A stretch of DNA of 33,433 bases from contig CAAGAW010000003.1 in assembly GCA_900767465.1 (NCBI GenBank), forward strand, positions 1 through 33,433, in the 5' to 3' direction. A program made the position numbers and the translations under genes. Positions 16,883 to 24,370 of the stretch are shown here, piece after piece. The stretch's first letter is position 1, and the number at the start of each line of letters is the position of its first letter. Origin of the DNA: Clostridia bacterium. GTDB lineage: Bacteria > Bacillota > Clostridia > Christensenellales > Pumilibacteraceae. The notes under the pieces were generated by a model. That model worked only from the letters and a program-made list of their open reading frames with translations. It was not told the DNA's origin and searched no databases.

Positions 16883-16894
16883 GTCCGCTCATAA
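16883..16894 (+). promoter_or_regulatory. Second copy of the 12-base yqfC upstream motif
   Basis: GTCCGCTCATAA, identical to 11265-11276, sits about 19 bases before the yqzL start. It may be a sporulation-type promoter element (CATAATAGA as -10) or simply part of a conserved leader. Confidence 0.3.
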
Positions 16895-16912
16895 TAGAAG
16901 CGGAGGCAGACG

Positions 16913-17089
16913 ATGAAAAGCAAACGCAAAAAACCGATCGAAGCCGCGCTTTTATCCGCGCCGCTTATGATGAGCGACCTCACCTGGGGCGCGTTTACCG
17001 GCACGGGCAACGTAGGCTACTACATGCTTTACAGGGACCTTATCGGTCCCGACGAGGCGGAGCGCGAGAAAGACGAGCGCCTCAGATAA
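16913..17089 (+). CDS. yqzL: YqzL-family small protein
   Basis: A 58-residue protein ending in the family signature SDLTWGAFTGTGNVGYYMLY. Bacillus YqzL is a 47-residue protein with FTWxxFxxTGNIxxYLL. Its function is not established, but it is consistently encoded between era and recO. The ATG is preceded by GCGGAGG at a good distance. The copy here carries a basic N-terminal extension of about 20 residues and a charged C-terminal tail. Being below the usual length cut-offs it is easily missed. About 88 bases with no clear gene separate it from recO. Confidence 0.85.
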   Translation: MKSKRKKPIEAALLSAPLMMSDLTWGAFTGTGNVGYYMLYRDLIGPDEAEREKDERLR

Positions 17090-17177
17090 GGACAAGTGGC
17101 AAAAAGGCACGCGCGCGGGCGTATTTCTGTCGGAAGAAACGGACGGGGAATATTATTATCCGTCAAAGGAAATCGAG

Positions 17178-17846
17178 ATGGAAAAAAAGACAACGGCTCT
17201 GCTTCTTCGGCTGGTCGATAAGGGCGAAAGCGATCGCGTAGCGTTTCTGCTTACGGCGGACGAAGGAGTAATCGCCGCGACGTTCAGAGGAGTAAGAAAA
17301 GCAAAAGCGAGGCTGAGGTATGCCGCCCGGCCTTTTTCGCTTTGCGAGTACGAACTCGGCGGGCGTGAAAACGCGTATATCGTGACGGGCGCGACCGTAA
17401 TCGAGGACTTGTACGGTCTTTGCACTTCGCCCGAAACGTTCGCGTGCGCTTCGATCGTTACCGAAGCCGCCGAAAAATCATCAGCCGCGCTCGACGACGG
17501 AACGGCGTTCGTAGTTGCGCTCAAAACGCTTAAAGCGTTGTTGTTCGGCGAAGCGTCGTGCGGACTCGTCGTCGCGAAATACCTTCAAAAAATCACGAGT
17601 ATGTCCGGACTTACGACGATTCCGTCAAAAAAAACTGAATACCCCGCGACCCCGAGCGGCGTGCTCGACCGGATCGCGTACCTCAGACTCGACGAACTCG
17701 GCTCGCTCGATATCGACGGGAATCTCGTTTACCGCGCTGTAAAACTTATGGCAAGCAGGTTTAGTTCGGCGTTCGGGTGCGAACTTAAATCGCTCGGATT
17801 CTATTCGTCGATGTTCGCGGCGGACGGCAGAATCAGAAAAATTTAG
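17178..17846 (+). CDS. recO: RecO recombination mediator
   Basis: RecO binds ssDNA and SSB and loads RecA in the RecFOR gap-repair pathway. The 222-residue product has the N-terminal OB fold (MEKKTTALLLRLVDKGESDR ... GVIAATFRGVRK) and the helical C-terminal domain (FVVALKTLKALLFGE). The region where Gram-positive RecO usually has a four-cysteine zinc finger (CxxC ... CxxC) instead reads MSGLTTIPSKKTEYPATPSG without cysteines. This explains the slightly short length. AAAGGAAATCGAG precedes the ATG. It is the last gene of the operon; no strong terminator is obvious in the 180 bases that follow. Confidence 0.88.
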   Translation: MEKKTTALLLRLVDKGESDRVAFLLTADEGVIAATFRGVRKAKARLRYAARPFSLCEYELGGRENAYIVTGATVIEDLYGLCTSPETFACASIVTEAAEKSSAALDDGTAFVVALKTLKALLFGEASCGLVVAKYLQKITSMSGLTTIPSKKTEYPATPSGVLDRIAYLRLDELGSLDIDGNLVYRAVKLMASRFSSAFGCELKSLGFYSSMFAADGRIRKI

Positions 17847-17950
17847 ACTTAATCGGGGTTTTGCTGTCAAAATTGCGAAAAATCAGACCTTAAAATTGTG
17901 CAGTTTAACTCGGAAATTTTACTTTCGAGACGAAACTCGCCTCTAAATCG

Positions 17951-17979
17951 TTGCAAATTTTGCCGAAAAGGTTTATAAT
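17951..17979 (+). promoter_or_regulatory. Sigma-A promoter of the degV-apbE operon
   Basis: TTGCAA (17951-17956) and TATAAT (17974-17979) are 17 bases apart. Transcription would start near 17986, about 40 bases before degV, whose start follows CAGGAGGAG. Confidence 0.85.
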
Positions 17980-18026
17980 GATAAAAAGAATCAGGAACAG
18001 AACGAAAGATATTTCAGGAGGAGTCT

Positions 18027-18884
18027 ATGAGCGTATTTTTCACCGACTCGGATTGCGAGTTGTGGTTCGATAAAGTAGACGCAGAGAAGATAGAGTTCTT
18101 CCCGATGCCGTACGTGGTGGACGGGGAAGAGTTTTTTTACGACATGGGCAGAAACACCGATATAAAGGCGTTTTTCGACAAGATGCGCGCCGGCGCGTCG
18201 GTTAAGACGTGCGCGCTCAACGCCGAGGACTACGCGGCGCGGATCGAACCCGTCTACGCGGCGGGCGAGGATATTATTTACGTTTCGTTTTCGCACAAAA
18301 TGAGCGGAACGTTCAATTCGCTCGGAATGGCTCTCGATAAACTCAAAGAGAAGTATCCCGAACGCAAAACCACGATCGTGGACACCAAGTCCATAAGCGC
18401 GGCGGGCGGACTCATCGCTTACGAAGCGGCAAAGTTACATAACGCGGGCGCGAGCGACGAGGAAGTCGTAGAGTTCGTCGAGTCGATCCGCGATCGGATA
18501 AAATGCTACTTTACGGTGGACGACCTTATTTACCTCAAACGAGGCGGGCGCATTTCGGCGGTAAAAGCCGCGCTCGGCACGCTGTTTAAGGTAAAGCCGA
18601 TCATCTGCACCGTAAACGGCGCGCTCGAAAACGTCGAAAAATTCAAAGGTCGGTTCCGCTCGCTCAAAGCGCTTGCCGAGTACGTAGACCGCCACGGCGC
18701 GGACGAAAAATATCCGATTATTCTCGTGGACGCGGACAGTCCCGACGACGTCGCGTTCGTTCGCGAGCATATAGCGGCAAATCGTCCGGACGCGGAACTC
18801 TGGAATCAACCCGTAGGGCCCGTTATCGGCGCGCATTGCGGACCGGACACGGTAGGCGTTATATTTGTGGCTAAGGAGAAATAA
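18027..18884 (+). CDS. DegV-family fatty-acid-binding protein
   Basis: A 285-residue DegV/FakB-type protein. Family members bind a long-chain fatty acid in a pocket and, in the FakAB system, present it to the kinase FakA for incorporation into phospholipid. Visible here are the SFSHKMSGTFNS loop (87-98), equivalent to the SSGLSGTY head-group binding motif, and VDTKSISAAGG followed by the DDLIYLKRGGRISAVKA segment. All are diagnostic. No FakA-like kinase is adjacent. It opens the operon behind a strong promoter, and the A of its TAA is the first base of the apbE ATG. Confidence 0.9.
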   Translation: MSVFFTDSDCELWFDKVDAEKIEFFPMPYVVDGEEFFYDMGRNTDIKAFFDKMRAGASVKTCALNAEDYAARIEPVYAAGEDIIYVSFSHKMSGTFNSLGMALDKLKEKYPERKTTIVDTKSISAAGGLIAYEAAKLHNAGASDEEVVEFVESIRDRIKCYFTVDDLIYLKRGGRISAVKAALGTLFKVKPIICTVNGALENVEKFKGRFRSLKALAEYVDRHGADEKYPIILVDADSPDDVAFVREHIAANRPDAELWNQPVGPVIGAHCGPDTVGVIFVAKEK

Positions 18885-19975
18885 TGAAGCGTTTGTTCGC
18901 GGCGTTCTTTGCGATAATGCTTATTCCGGCGTGCCTTTTCGGTTGCGCGCCGTCGTATTTCGTAAAAAGCGACGCGGTTTTCGCGGGAATCGTGCTTGAC
19001 GTAAAACTTTACGGCGGCAATCCCGAAAAAGCGTACGAAGAAATGGTTTCGCTCGCAACCGAGATCAACGGCGCGATAAGCCTCGGCGAACCGGACTCGG
19101 CTATAAACGCGTTCAACGAGTCGGACGCGGGTAAAAAGATCCCGGTAATCAGGCGCGTTTACGACCTCGTACGCCTTGCAAAAACCGCTTACACGGAAAC
19201 GGACGGCGCGTTCAATCCGTGTCTTCCCGACGTCTCGAAGGCGTGGGGAGTCGACAACGACGGAATAGCGACGGGCAACCCGCCCGCGGTTTTCCCGACC
19301 GAAGAGGAACTTAACGCGTTACGCGCAGTCGCAAACCCCGACCTCGTAAAAACGGACGCGGATAACGGCAACTATTATATAAGCAAGAACGCGGACGGGG
19401 TAAAACTCGATCTCGGAGGGATCGCAAAAGGGTACCTTGCCGACGAATTCAAAGCGATCGCGGAGCGTTACAACGTCGTAAGCGGTTGCATCTCGCTGTC
19501 GGGCGACGTGATACTTATCGGGCGTTACAAAGAAGGCGATTCGGAGCGCGACTGGGGAGTGGGAATTACCGACCCGCGCGAAAAACACGCATACGTATGC
19601 GGTTTTTATACACAAGGCGGCGTTTCTGTCGTAACCAGCGGTGATTACGAGCGTTATTATTTTTCGGACGGAATCAGGTTTTGCCACGTCGTCGACCCGT
19701 TTACTTTAACGCCGACGGGCGTCGAGCGGACGGATAGCGGATTCGCGCAAAAAACGGACTACGTTATTTCGGCTACCGTCAGGGGTGCAAGTTCGTCAAA
19801 ATGCGACGCGCTATCCACCGCCGTTATGGTACTCGGCGCGGAAAAGGGCGCGGAACTTCTCGAAAGACAAGGGTATAACGGGATTATTTTCACCGCCGAC
19901 AAAAAAATGAAAGTCGTAGGGAAATTCGATTTTGCGACTTCGCAAACCGGATACACGGAGTACGAGCGGATATGA
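18884..19975 (+). CDS. apbE: ApbE, FAD:protein FMN transferase (lipoprotein)
   Basis: ApbE attaches FMN from FAD covalently to Thr/Ser of extracytoplasmic redox proteins, using Mg2+. The 363-residue product has a lipoprotein signal ending in LFGC (Cys21), so it works outside the membrane. Signatures are TETDGAFNPCLPDVSKAWG (about 104-122), LDLGGIAKGYLADEF (175-189), SLSGDVIL (204-211), VVTSGDYERYY and the C-terminal CDALSTAVMVLGAEKG. The gene starts on the degV stop codon and overlaps the next gene by ATGA, so the three-gene block apbE plus two membrane genes is translationally coupled. No target protein with an FMN-binding domain is visible in the window. Confidence 0.94.
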   Translation: MKRLFAAFFAIMLIPACLFGCAPSYFVKSDAVFAGIVLDVKLYGGNPEKAYEEMVSLATEINGAISLGEPDSAINAFNESDAGKKIPVIRRVYDLVRLAKTAYTETDGAFNPCLPDVSKAWGVDNDGIATGNPPAVFPTEEELNALRAVANPDLVKTDADNGNYYISKNADGVKLDLGGIAKGYLADEFKAIAERYNVVSGCISLSGDVILIGRYKEGDSERDWGVGITDPREKHAYVCGFYTQGGVSVVTSGDYERYYFSDGIRFCHVVDPFTLTPTGVERTDSGFAQKTDYVISATVRGASSSKCDALSTAVMVLGAEKGAELLERQGYNGIIFTADKKMKVVGKFDFATSQTGYTEYERI

Positions 19976-20367
19976 ACGCGCGTGGCAGAATAGAGGCGGT
20001 TAAAAAGTCGCCCGTAATAAGGATTCGCGACTTTATCGTAATGATTGCGTTCACCGCCGTTACGGTTGCCTGCGCGCTTGCCGTCGCGTTCGGCGGAAAA
20101 ACGGGCGAAACGGTACTCGTAACGCGAGACGGCGAAACGACTTCGTACCCGCTCGGAGTAAATCGAACCGTCGATTTCGGCTCGCTGAAAGTCGTTATAG
20201 AGGACGGAAGCGCGTTCGTTACGGACGCGACCTGTCCCGACAAGGTTTGCGAAAAGTCCGGCAAAATTTCAAAAAGCGGACAGTCGATTACCTGCCTTCC
20301 CGCGGGAATCGTGGTCAGAATAGGCGGCAAAAGCGAGTTTGACGCGACTACGGGAGGTGCGGTATGA
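19972..20367 (+). CDS. NusG domain II membrane protein (EetA-like)
   Basis: A 131-residue protein with one N-terminal membrane helix (about 22-42, FIVMIAFTAVTVACALAVAF) and an extracytoplasmic NusG domain II. The family cysteine pattern is DATCPDKVC followed by SGQSITCLPAGIVVRI. This domain is unrelated in role to the transcription factor NusG. From memory, proteins of this description next to a Gx-type transporter correspond to EetA in the flavin-based extracellular electron transfer loci of Listeria and lactobacilli. The position directly after apbE supports that, but the function is inferred. The start overlaps apbE and the stop overlaps the next gene. Confidence 0.82.
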   Translation: MNARGRIEAVKKSPVIRIRDFIVMIAFTAVTVACALAVAFGGKTGETVLVTRDGETTSYPLGVNRTVDFGSLKVVIEDGSAFVTDATCPDKVCEKSGKISKSGQSITCLPAGIVVRIGGKSEFDATTGGAV

Positions 20368-20879
20368 TTGCAAAACGTGTAACGTATTGCGCGCTGTGCG
20401 CCGTCGCGGCAATCGCGCTCGGACTTGTCGAAAACGCGTTGCCGCCGCTCGTACCGGTTGCGGGCGTAAAAATAGGACTGGGGAACGCGGTCGTGCTGTT
20501 TGCGATAATTACGTTGTCGGCGGGCGAAGCGGCGTTGATTCTTACGGCAAAATGCCTCGCGGTCGCGCTTGCAAGCGGTAATATCTTCTCGCTTGCGTAC
20601 TCGCTTCCCGCAGGACTCGCGGCGTTTATGATCGAAGCCGTGCTTATACGGTTTTTCGTCGGCAGGCTGTCTCTCGTCGCGATTTCGTACGCGGGCGCGA
20701 TAGTCCATACGGCGGTTCAGATCGCGGTTGCAAGCGCGGTCGTAAACGTAAGCCTTATAGCGTACTTTCCGATCGCCGGTGCGGTTGCGGGGGTATGCGG
20801 CGCGGCTGTCGGGGCGGTTACCGCAATCGCGGTAAAAGCGTTCCCCGAAAAATTCATCATAAAGGACGAGAGAGCGTGA
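20364..20879 (+). CDS. Gx transporter family / heptaprenyl diphosphate synthase component I-like (EetB-like)
   Basis: A 171-residue integral membrane protein with five or six helices. It begins MIAKRVTYCALCAVAAIALG, then has ENALPPLVPVAGVKIGLGNAV, the family signature, and AKCLAVALASGNIFSLAYSL. Databases label this family Gx transporter or heptaprenyl diphosphate synthase component I. Sequence alone suggests an ECF S-component-like small transporter rather than a prenyl synthase. It is coupled to the preceding NusG-II gene (ATGA overlap) and to yigZ (GTGA overlap). With apbE it makes the partner set seen in electron transfer clusters, hence the EetB-like label, which remains an inference. Confidence 0.82.
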   Translation: MIAKRVTYCALCAVAAIALGLVENALPPLVPVAGVKIGLGNAVVLFAIITLSAGEAALILTAKCLAVALASGNIFSLAYSLPAGLAAFMIEAVLIRFFVGRLSLVAISYAGAIVHTAVQIAVASAVVNVSLIAYFPIAGAVAGVCGAAVGAVTAIAVKAFPEKFIIKDERA

Positions 20880-21508
20880 ACGGATACGAAACGGTGCAAA
20901 ATTCGACGACGACCGAAGAAATAAAGCGGAGTCGGTTCATAACCGAAGTCCGTCGAGTGAAAGGCGAAGAGGAATTGTTCGCGGAACTCGGCGCGATCCG
21001 CAAAAAGTATTCGGACGCGACCCACGTGTGCTATGCGGCGGTATTCGACAAATCCGGACTTGCGGCGCGGTTTTCGGACGACGGCGAACCTTCGGGGACT
21101 GCCGGTCAGCCGATACTCGAAGCGATAAAGCAGAGCGGAGTTAAAGAAACGCTCGTTGCGGTCGTGCGGTACTTCGGCGGTATCAAACTCGGCGCGGGCG
21201 GACTTACGCGCGCTTATGCCGGCGCGGCGACTAACGGACTTAAAAATTCGGGACGCGTAACGTGTACGCTTTGCGACGAATACCGCGTCCGCACCTCGTT
21301 CGCCACGGCAAAGAAAATATCGGGCGCGCTCGAAAAGAAAGGGTACGTTACCGTAAAAACCGATTACGATTCGGCGGTTACGATCACCTTACGCGCGGAA
21401 AAAGGCAGAGAAGCCGAAGCCGAAATATCCGCGCTTTCGCTCGGCACCGCCGCCGTCGAGAAACTCGGCACGGTTTACGACGAGCGGACTGTCGGACATA
21501 ATATATAA
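20876..21508 (+). CDS. yigZ: YigZ/IMPACT-family protein
   Basis: A 210-residue soluble protein of the YigZ/IMPACT (UPF0029) family. The N-terminal domain has the characteristic KRSRFITEVRRV, DATHVCYAAVF, RFSDDGEPSGTAGQPILEAI and VVRYFGGIKLGAGGLTRAYAGA blocks. A smaller ferredoxin-like C-terminal domain follows. In eukaryotes IMPACT modulates Gcn2; the bacterial role is unclear. The GTG at 20876 overlaps the previous stop as GTGA and begins directly at the conserved region, so I prefer it to upstream starts in the same frame. Confidence 0.92.
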   Translation: MNGYETVQNSTTTEEIKRSRFITEVRRVKGEEELFAELGAIRKKYSDATHVCYAAVFDKSGLAARFSDDGEPSGTAGQPILEAIKQSGVKETLVAVVRYFGGIKLGAGGLTRAYAGAATNGLKNSGRVTCTLCDEYRVRTSFATAKKISGALEKKGYVTVKTDYDSAVTITLRAEKGREAEAEISALSLGTAAVEKLGTVYDERTVGHNI

Positions 21509-21529
21509 TCGATTACGGAGGATAACTTT

Positions 21530-22792
21530 ATGAAAACGGAAACGAAATGCGTTCAGGCGGGTTACGACCCGAAAAACGGCGAACCGCGCGTTCTGCCGAT
21601 AAGCATGAGTACGACGTTCAGGTACGACTCGACAAAGGAGGTCGGCGATCTGTTCGACCTTAAAGCGGACGGATTTTTCTACACCCGTATCGGCAATCCG
21701 ACGACCGCGGCGGCAGAAAGTAAGATTGCCGCGCTCGAAGGCGGCGTAGGCGCGATGCTTACGTCCAGCGGGCAAGCCGCGTCGTTTATCGCGGTTCTGA
21801 ATATCGCTACGGCGGGCGATCATATTATAGCGTCCACCGATATTTACGGCGGAACCGTCAACCTTTTCGCCGTAACTCTCAAAAAAATGGGCGTGGACGT
21901 AACGATCATGAAACTCACCGACCTCGCGGAAGTGGAAAAGGCGATAAGACCCAACACGAAAGCGATTTTCGGAGAAACGCTCGCAAATCCCGCGCTTACC
22001 GTCCTCGATATTCAGCCGCTTGCCGCGCTCGCGCATAAGCATAAAATCCCGCTCATCGTCGATAATACTTTCGCTACGCCTTATCTCTGCCGCCCGCTCG
22101 AATGGGGCGCGGATATCGTTATCCACTCCACCAGCAAATATCTCGACGGGCACGCGGTCGCGCTCGGCGGCGTAATAGTCGACGGCGGCAAATTCGACTG
22201 GGAAAAGAGCGGTAAGTTCGATTGTCTCGTCCAACCCGACGAAAGTTATCACGGATTAAGTTATACGAAATCTTTCGGAAACGCCGCGTATATCGTAAAA
22301 GCGCGCGTCCAACTCATGCGCGACCTCGGCTCGACCCCGTCGCCCATGAACGCGTTTCTGCTCGACCTCGGAATGCAGACGCTGCATCTGCGTATGGAAC
22401 GTCATTCGGCTAACGCGCTCGCCGTCGCGAAATACCTTTCGCGTCACCCGAAAGTAAAGAGCATTACGTACCCCGCGCTCGAGGGCGACAGAGGCTACGA
22501 CCTTTGCAACAAATATCTGGGCGGCAAGGGCAGCGGCGTTATCAGTTTCGAACTCGGCTCGTACGATTCGTGCGTAAGATTTATGGATTCGCTTCACCTC
22601 GCCGCGATCGTCGTTCACGTTGCCGACGCGCGTACCGGCGTACTTCATCCCGCGTCGTCCACGCATCGCCAACTTTCCGAAGAGCAACTTGTCGCCGCCG
22701 GTATAAGTAAATGCACGGTAAGACTCAGCGTCGGAATCGAAAACGTCGACGATATTATAGCCGACCTTGCGCAGGCACTTATCAGAGCGTAA
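21530..22792 (+). CDS. metY: O-acetylhomoserine sulfhydrylase-type PLP enzyme (MetY-like)
   Basis: A 420-residue Cys/Met-metabolism PLP enzyme. The PLP lysine is Lys203 in HSTSKYLDGHAVALGG. The phosphate-binding TSSGQAAS (78-85), Asp178 in IVDNTFATPYLCRP, and Tyr51/Arg53 of YTRIGNPT are all present. The C-terminal HPASSTHRQLSEEQL and VRLSVGIENVDDII are also typical. The length and the DIYGGTVNLF segment favour O-acetylhomoserine sulfhydrylase (homocysteine from O-acetylhomoserine and sulfide). Cystathionine gamma-synthase or methionine gamma-lyase activity cannot be excluded. GGAGG precedes the ATG, and it is 21 bases after yigZ in the operon. Confidence 0.88.
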   Translation: MKTETKCVQAGYDPKNGEPRVLPISMSTTFRYDSTKEVGDLFDLKADGFFYTRIGNPTTAAAESKIAALEGGVGAMLTSSGQAASFIAVLNIATAGDHIIASTDIYGGTVNLFAVTLKKMGVDVTIMKLTDLAEVEKAIRPNTKAIFGETLANPALTVLDIQPLAALAHKHKIPLIVDNTFATPYLCRPLEWGADIVIHSTSKYLDGHAVALGGVIVDGGKFDWEKSGKFDCLVQPDESYHGLSYTKSFGNAAYIVKARVQLMRDLGSTPSPMNAFLLDLGMQTLHLRMERHSANALAVAKYLSRHPKVKSITYPALEGDRGYDLCNKYLGGKGSGVISFELGSYDSCVRFMDSLHLAAIVVHVADARTGVLHPASSTHRQLSEEQLVAAGISKCTVRLSVGIENVDDIIADLAQALIRA

Positions 22793-22804
22793 AAGGAGAC
22801 CGAT

Positions 22805-23833
22805 TTGAAACAGGACGCTTTCCGGAAAATCGGCGAACAAACCGGACTCGAATTCGCAGTCTGGTTAGGGTACGGCGAACTTTTATTCGCAACGCCCGAC
22901 TTCGACGTGGCTTTCCGTAACATAAAAACGAGCGAAACGGGCGTGGATCTTGCGTCCGCAGTTGCTTGCGCGCGCTCGAAAACGGCTTCGGGCGACGTTC
23001 TCGTTGCGGTAAAGGGCGTCGGGCAGGTCGAACGGAACTACGCGCGGATCATAGCCGAACTTGCCGACCTCGGCGACGGCGAAAGAAAAGAACCCGCCGA
23101 CAAACTTCGCATGCTTCTCACCGGCGAACTGGACGGCGTTCGCGAAAACGTTCTTCGAGGCGAGTATTCGCGCTTTAACTTCAACCATTACGCCGTGTGC
23201 GTCAAAGGGGATAAACGCGTCGTAAAATCGGTTCGCTCATTCCTTGCCGCCATGTGCGAAAAGAACGATATCGTTGTCGGAACGAGCGACAATTCGCTTG
23301 CGTATTACCGCGAAGTCGTACCCGACGACGAGTATAGTTCGGCTACCGAATTCGCTACCGTTTTGTACGAAAACGCCCGCGAGGAAGTACGAAAGGATTT
23401 CGAGGTCGCGGCGGTAGGGACGATACGTTCGTTCGACGAATTCCGCGAGAGTTATTCGAAAATGTTGTTTACGCTCGATATCGGCAAAAAAGTCTCGCCC
23501 GCGTCCCGCGTTTACGCCTACAAAGACTACGTTCTATACGAAATTCTCGGCGACGAACCTAAAGAAAAACTCGAAAAATACCGCGACGCGCTGCTCGAAA
23601 AAAACTGCGCCGCCGTAATAGCCGACCCCGAACTTATGGAAACGGCGGAAGAGTTTATGAACAACTCGCTCAACGTTTCCGAAACCAGCCGAAGCATGTA
23701 TATCCATCGCAATACGCTGATCTATCGGCTCGACAAAATCGAAAAAGAGTCCGGTCTCGACCTGCGCTCGTTCAACGACGCGGTTCTGCTTCGGCTCATC
23801 AACACGCTTATAAAACTGACGGACAAGAAATAA
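22805..23833 (+). CDS. PucR/CdaR-type transcriptional regulator
   Basis: A 342-residue protein whose last 60 residues form the PucR-type C-terminal helix-turn-helix: MNNSLNVSETSRSMYIHRNT followed by LIYRLDKIEKESGLDLRSF and VLLRLINTLI. The middle (about 110-260) resembles the GGDEF-like region that precedes this HTH in CdaR/PucR proteins. No recognisable sensor domain is seen at the N-terminus. I choose the TTG at 22805 as start because AAAGGAG lies 8-14 bases upstream, directly after metY. Its placement within the operon suggests it may control metY or the whole transcript. The inducer is unknown. Confidence 0.8.
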   Translation: MKQDAFRKIGEQTGLEFAVWLGYGELLFATPDFDVAFRNIKTSETGVDLASAVACARSKTASGDVLVAVKGVGQVERNYARIIAELADLGDGERKEPADKLRMLLTGELDGVRENVLRGEYSRFNFNHYAVCVKGDKRVVKSVRSFLAAMCEKNDIVVGTSDNSLAYYREVVPDDEYSSATEFATVLYENAREEVRKDFEVAAVGTIRSFDEFRESYSKMLFTLDIGKKVSPASRVYAYKDYVLYEILGDEPKEKLEKYRDALLEKNCAAVIADPELMETAEEFMNNSLNVSETSRSMYIHRNTLIYRLDKIEKESGLDLRSFNDAVLLRLINTLIKLTDKK

Positions 23834-23849
23834 CGAGGAGGATTCCCGC

Positions 23850-24113
23850 GTGAAAGAAATTATTATCGAGGTGGAAGGAATGCGCTGCGGAATGTGCGAA
23901 AGCCACGTTTGCGACGCGATAAGACGCGCAAGCGACAAAGTGAAAAAAGTTACCGCTTCGCACCTTAAAAACTTTGCCGACGTTATCGCCGAGGACGACG
24001 CCTTATCCGATGAGATTGCCGCCGCGATCGCCGCGCAGGGCTACGGAGTGGGCGCCGTAACCGAAAAACCGTACGAAAAAAAAGGTTTTTTCGCACGTAT
24101 TTTCAAAAAGTAA
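23850..24113 (+). CDS. Small heavy-metal-associated (HMA) protein
   Basis: An 87-residue protein with a ferredoxin-like HMA fold. The metal motif is GMRCGMCESHV, that is MxCxxC with Cys12 and Cys15, as in copper chaperones (CopZ) and P-type ATPase N-domains. A second strand-helix part follows and a basic tail (KKGFFARIFKK) ends the protein. Cu(I) binding is the likely property, but no copper ATPase or CsoR/CopY repressor is adjacent. The start is GTG at 23850 behind GAGGAGG. It is the last gene of the operon, before a strong terminator. Confidence 0.85.
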   Translation: MKEIIIEVEGMRCGMCESHVCDAIRRASDKVKKVTASHLKNFADVIAEDDALSDEIAAAIAAQGYGVGAVTEKPYEKKGFFARIFKK

Positions 24114-24144
24114 AACCCGTAAAACGCGGGTCTTTGCGTTTTTG

Positions 24145-24177
24145 CCGTCCGAAGGCTGCGTCTGCGGACGGTTTTTT
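24145..24177 (+). terminator. Strong rho-independent terminator of the degV-HMA operon
   Basis: CCGTCCG (24145-24151) pairs with CGGACGG (24165-24171), followed by six Ts. A smaller hairpin, ACCCG/CGGGT, precedes it at about 24115-24131. Confidence 0.88.
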
Positions 24178-24190
24178 CGTACGTTATAGC

Positions 24191-24223
24191 GCATAAATAT
24201 ACCGCAACCGCAAATATTTATGC
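24191..24223. promoter_or_regulatory. Perfect AT-rich inverted repeat, possible operator
   Basis: GCATAAATAT (24191-24200) and ATATTTATGC (24214-24223) are exact reverse complements separated by 13 bases. The site lies just after a terminator and about 70 bases before the parE promoter. There is no T-run, so it looks like a protein-binding site rather than a terminator. Confidence 0.4.
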
Positions 24224-24294
24224 ACAAGGCGCGGTTCACCCGATTTTACGCCGAAAAATAAGATGAAAAACGAATAAAAATGCACCCGAAACGG

Positions 24295-24323
24295 TTGAAA
24301 AAATACGGGAAATATGGTATAAT
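24295..24323 (+). promoter_or_regulatory. Sigma-A promoter of the parE-parC operon
   Basis: TTGAAA (24295-24300) and TATAAT (24318-24323) are 17 bases apart, with an extended -10 (TGG before TATAAT). The start of transcription is about 40 bases before parE. Confidence 0.88.
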
Positions 24324-24370
24324 AACACGAGGAAACAAAACCGAAATTCAAACGACAAAACGGAGGAGAG

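Noticed and set aside
19579..19607. Palindrome-like sequence in apbE (AAAAACACGCATACG...GCGGTTTTT)
   Set aside because: It resembles the repeat family, but the ApbE alignment pattern there (WGVGITDPR ... VVTSGDYERYY) has a normal length, so no insertion is implied. Similarity may be chance.
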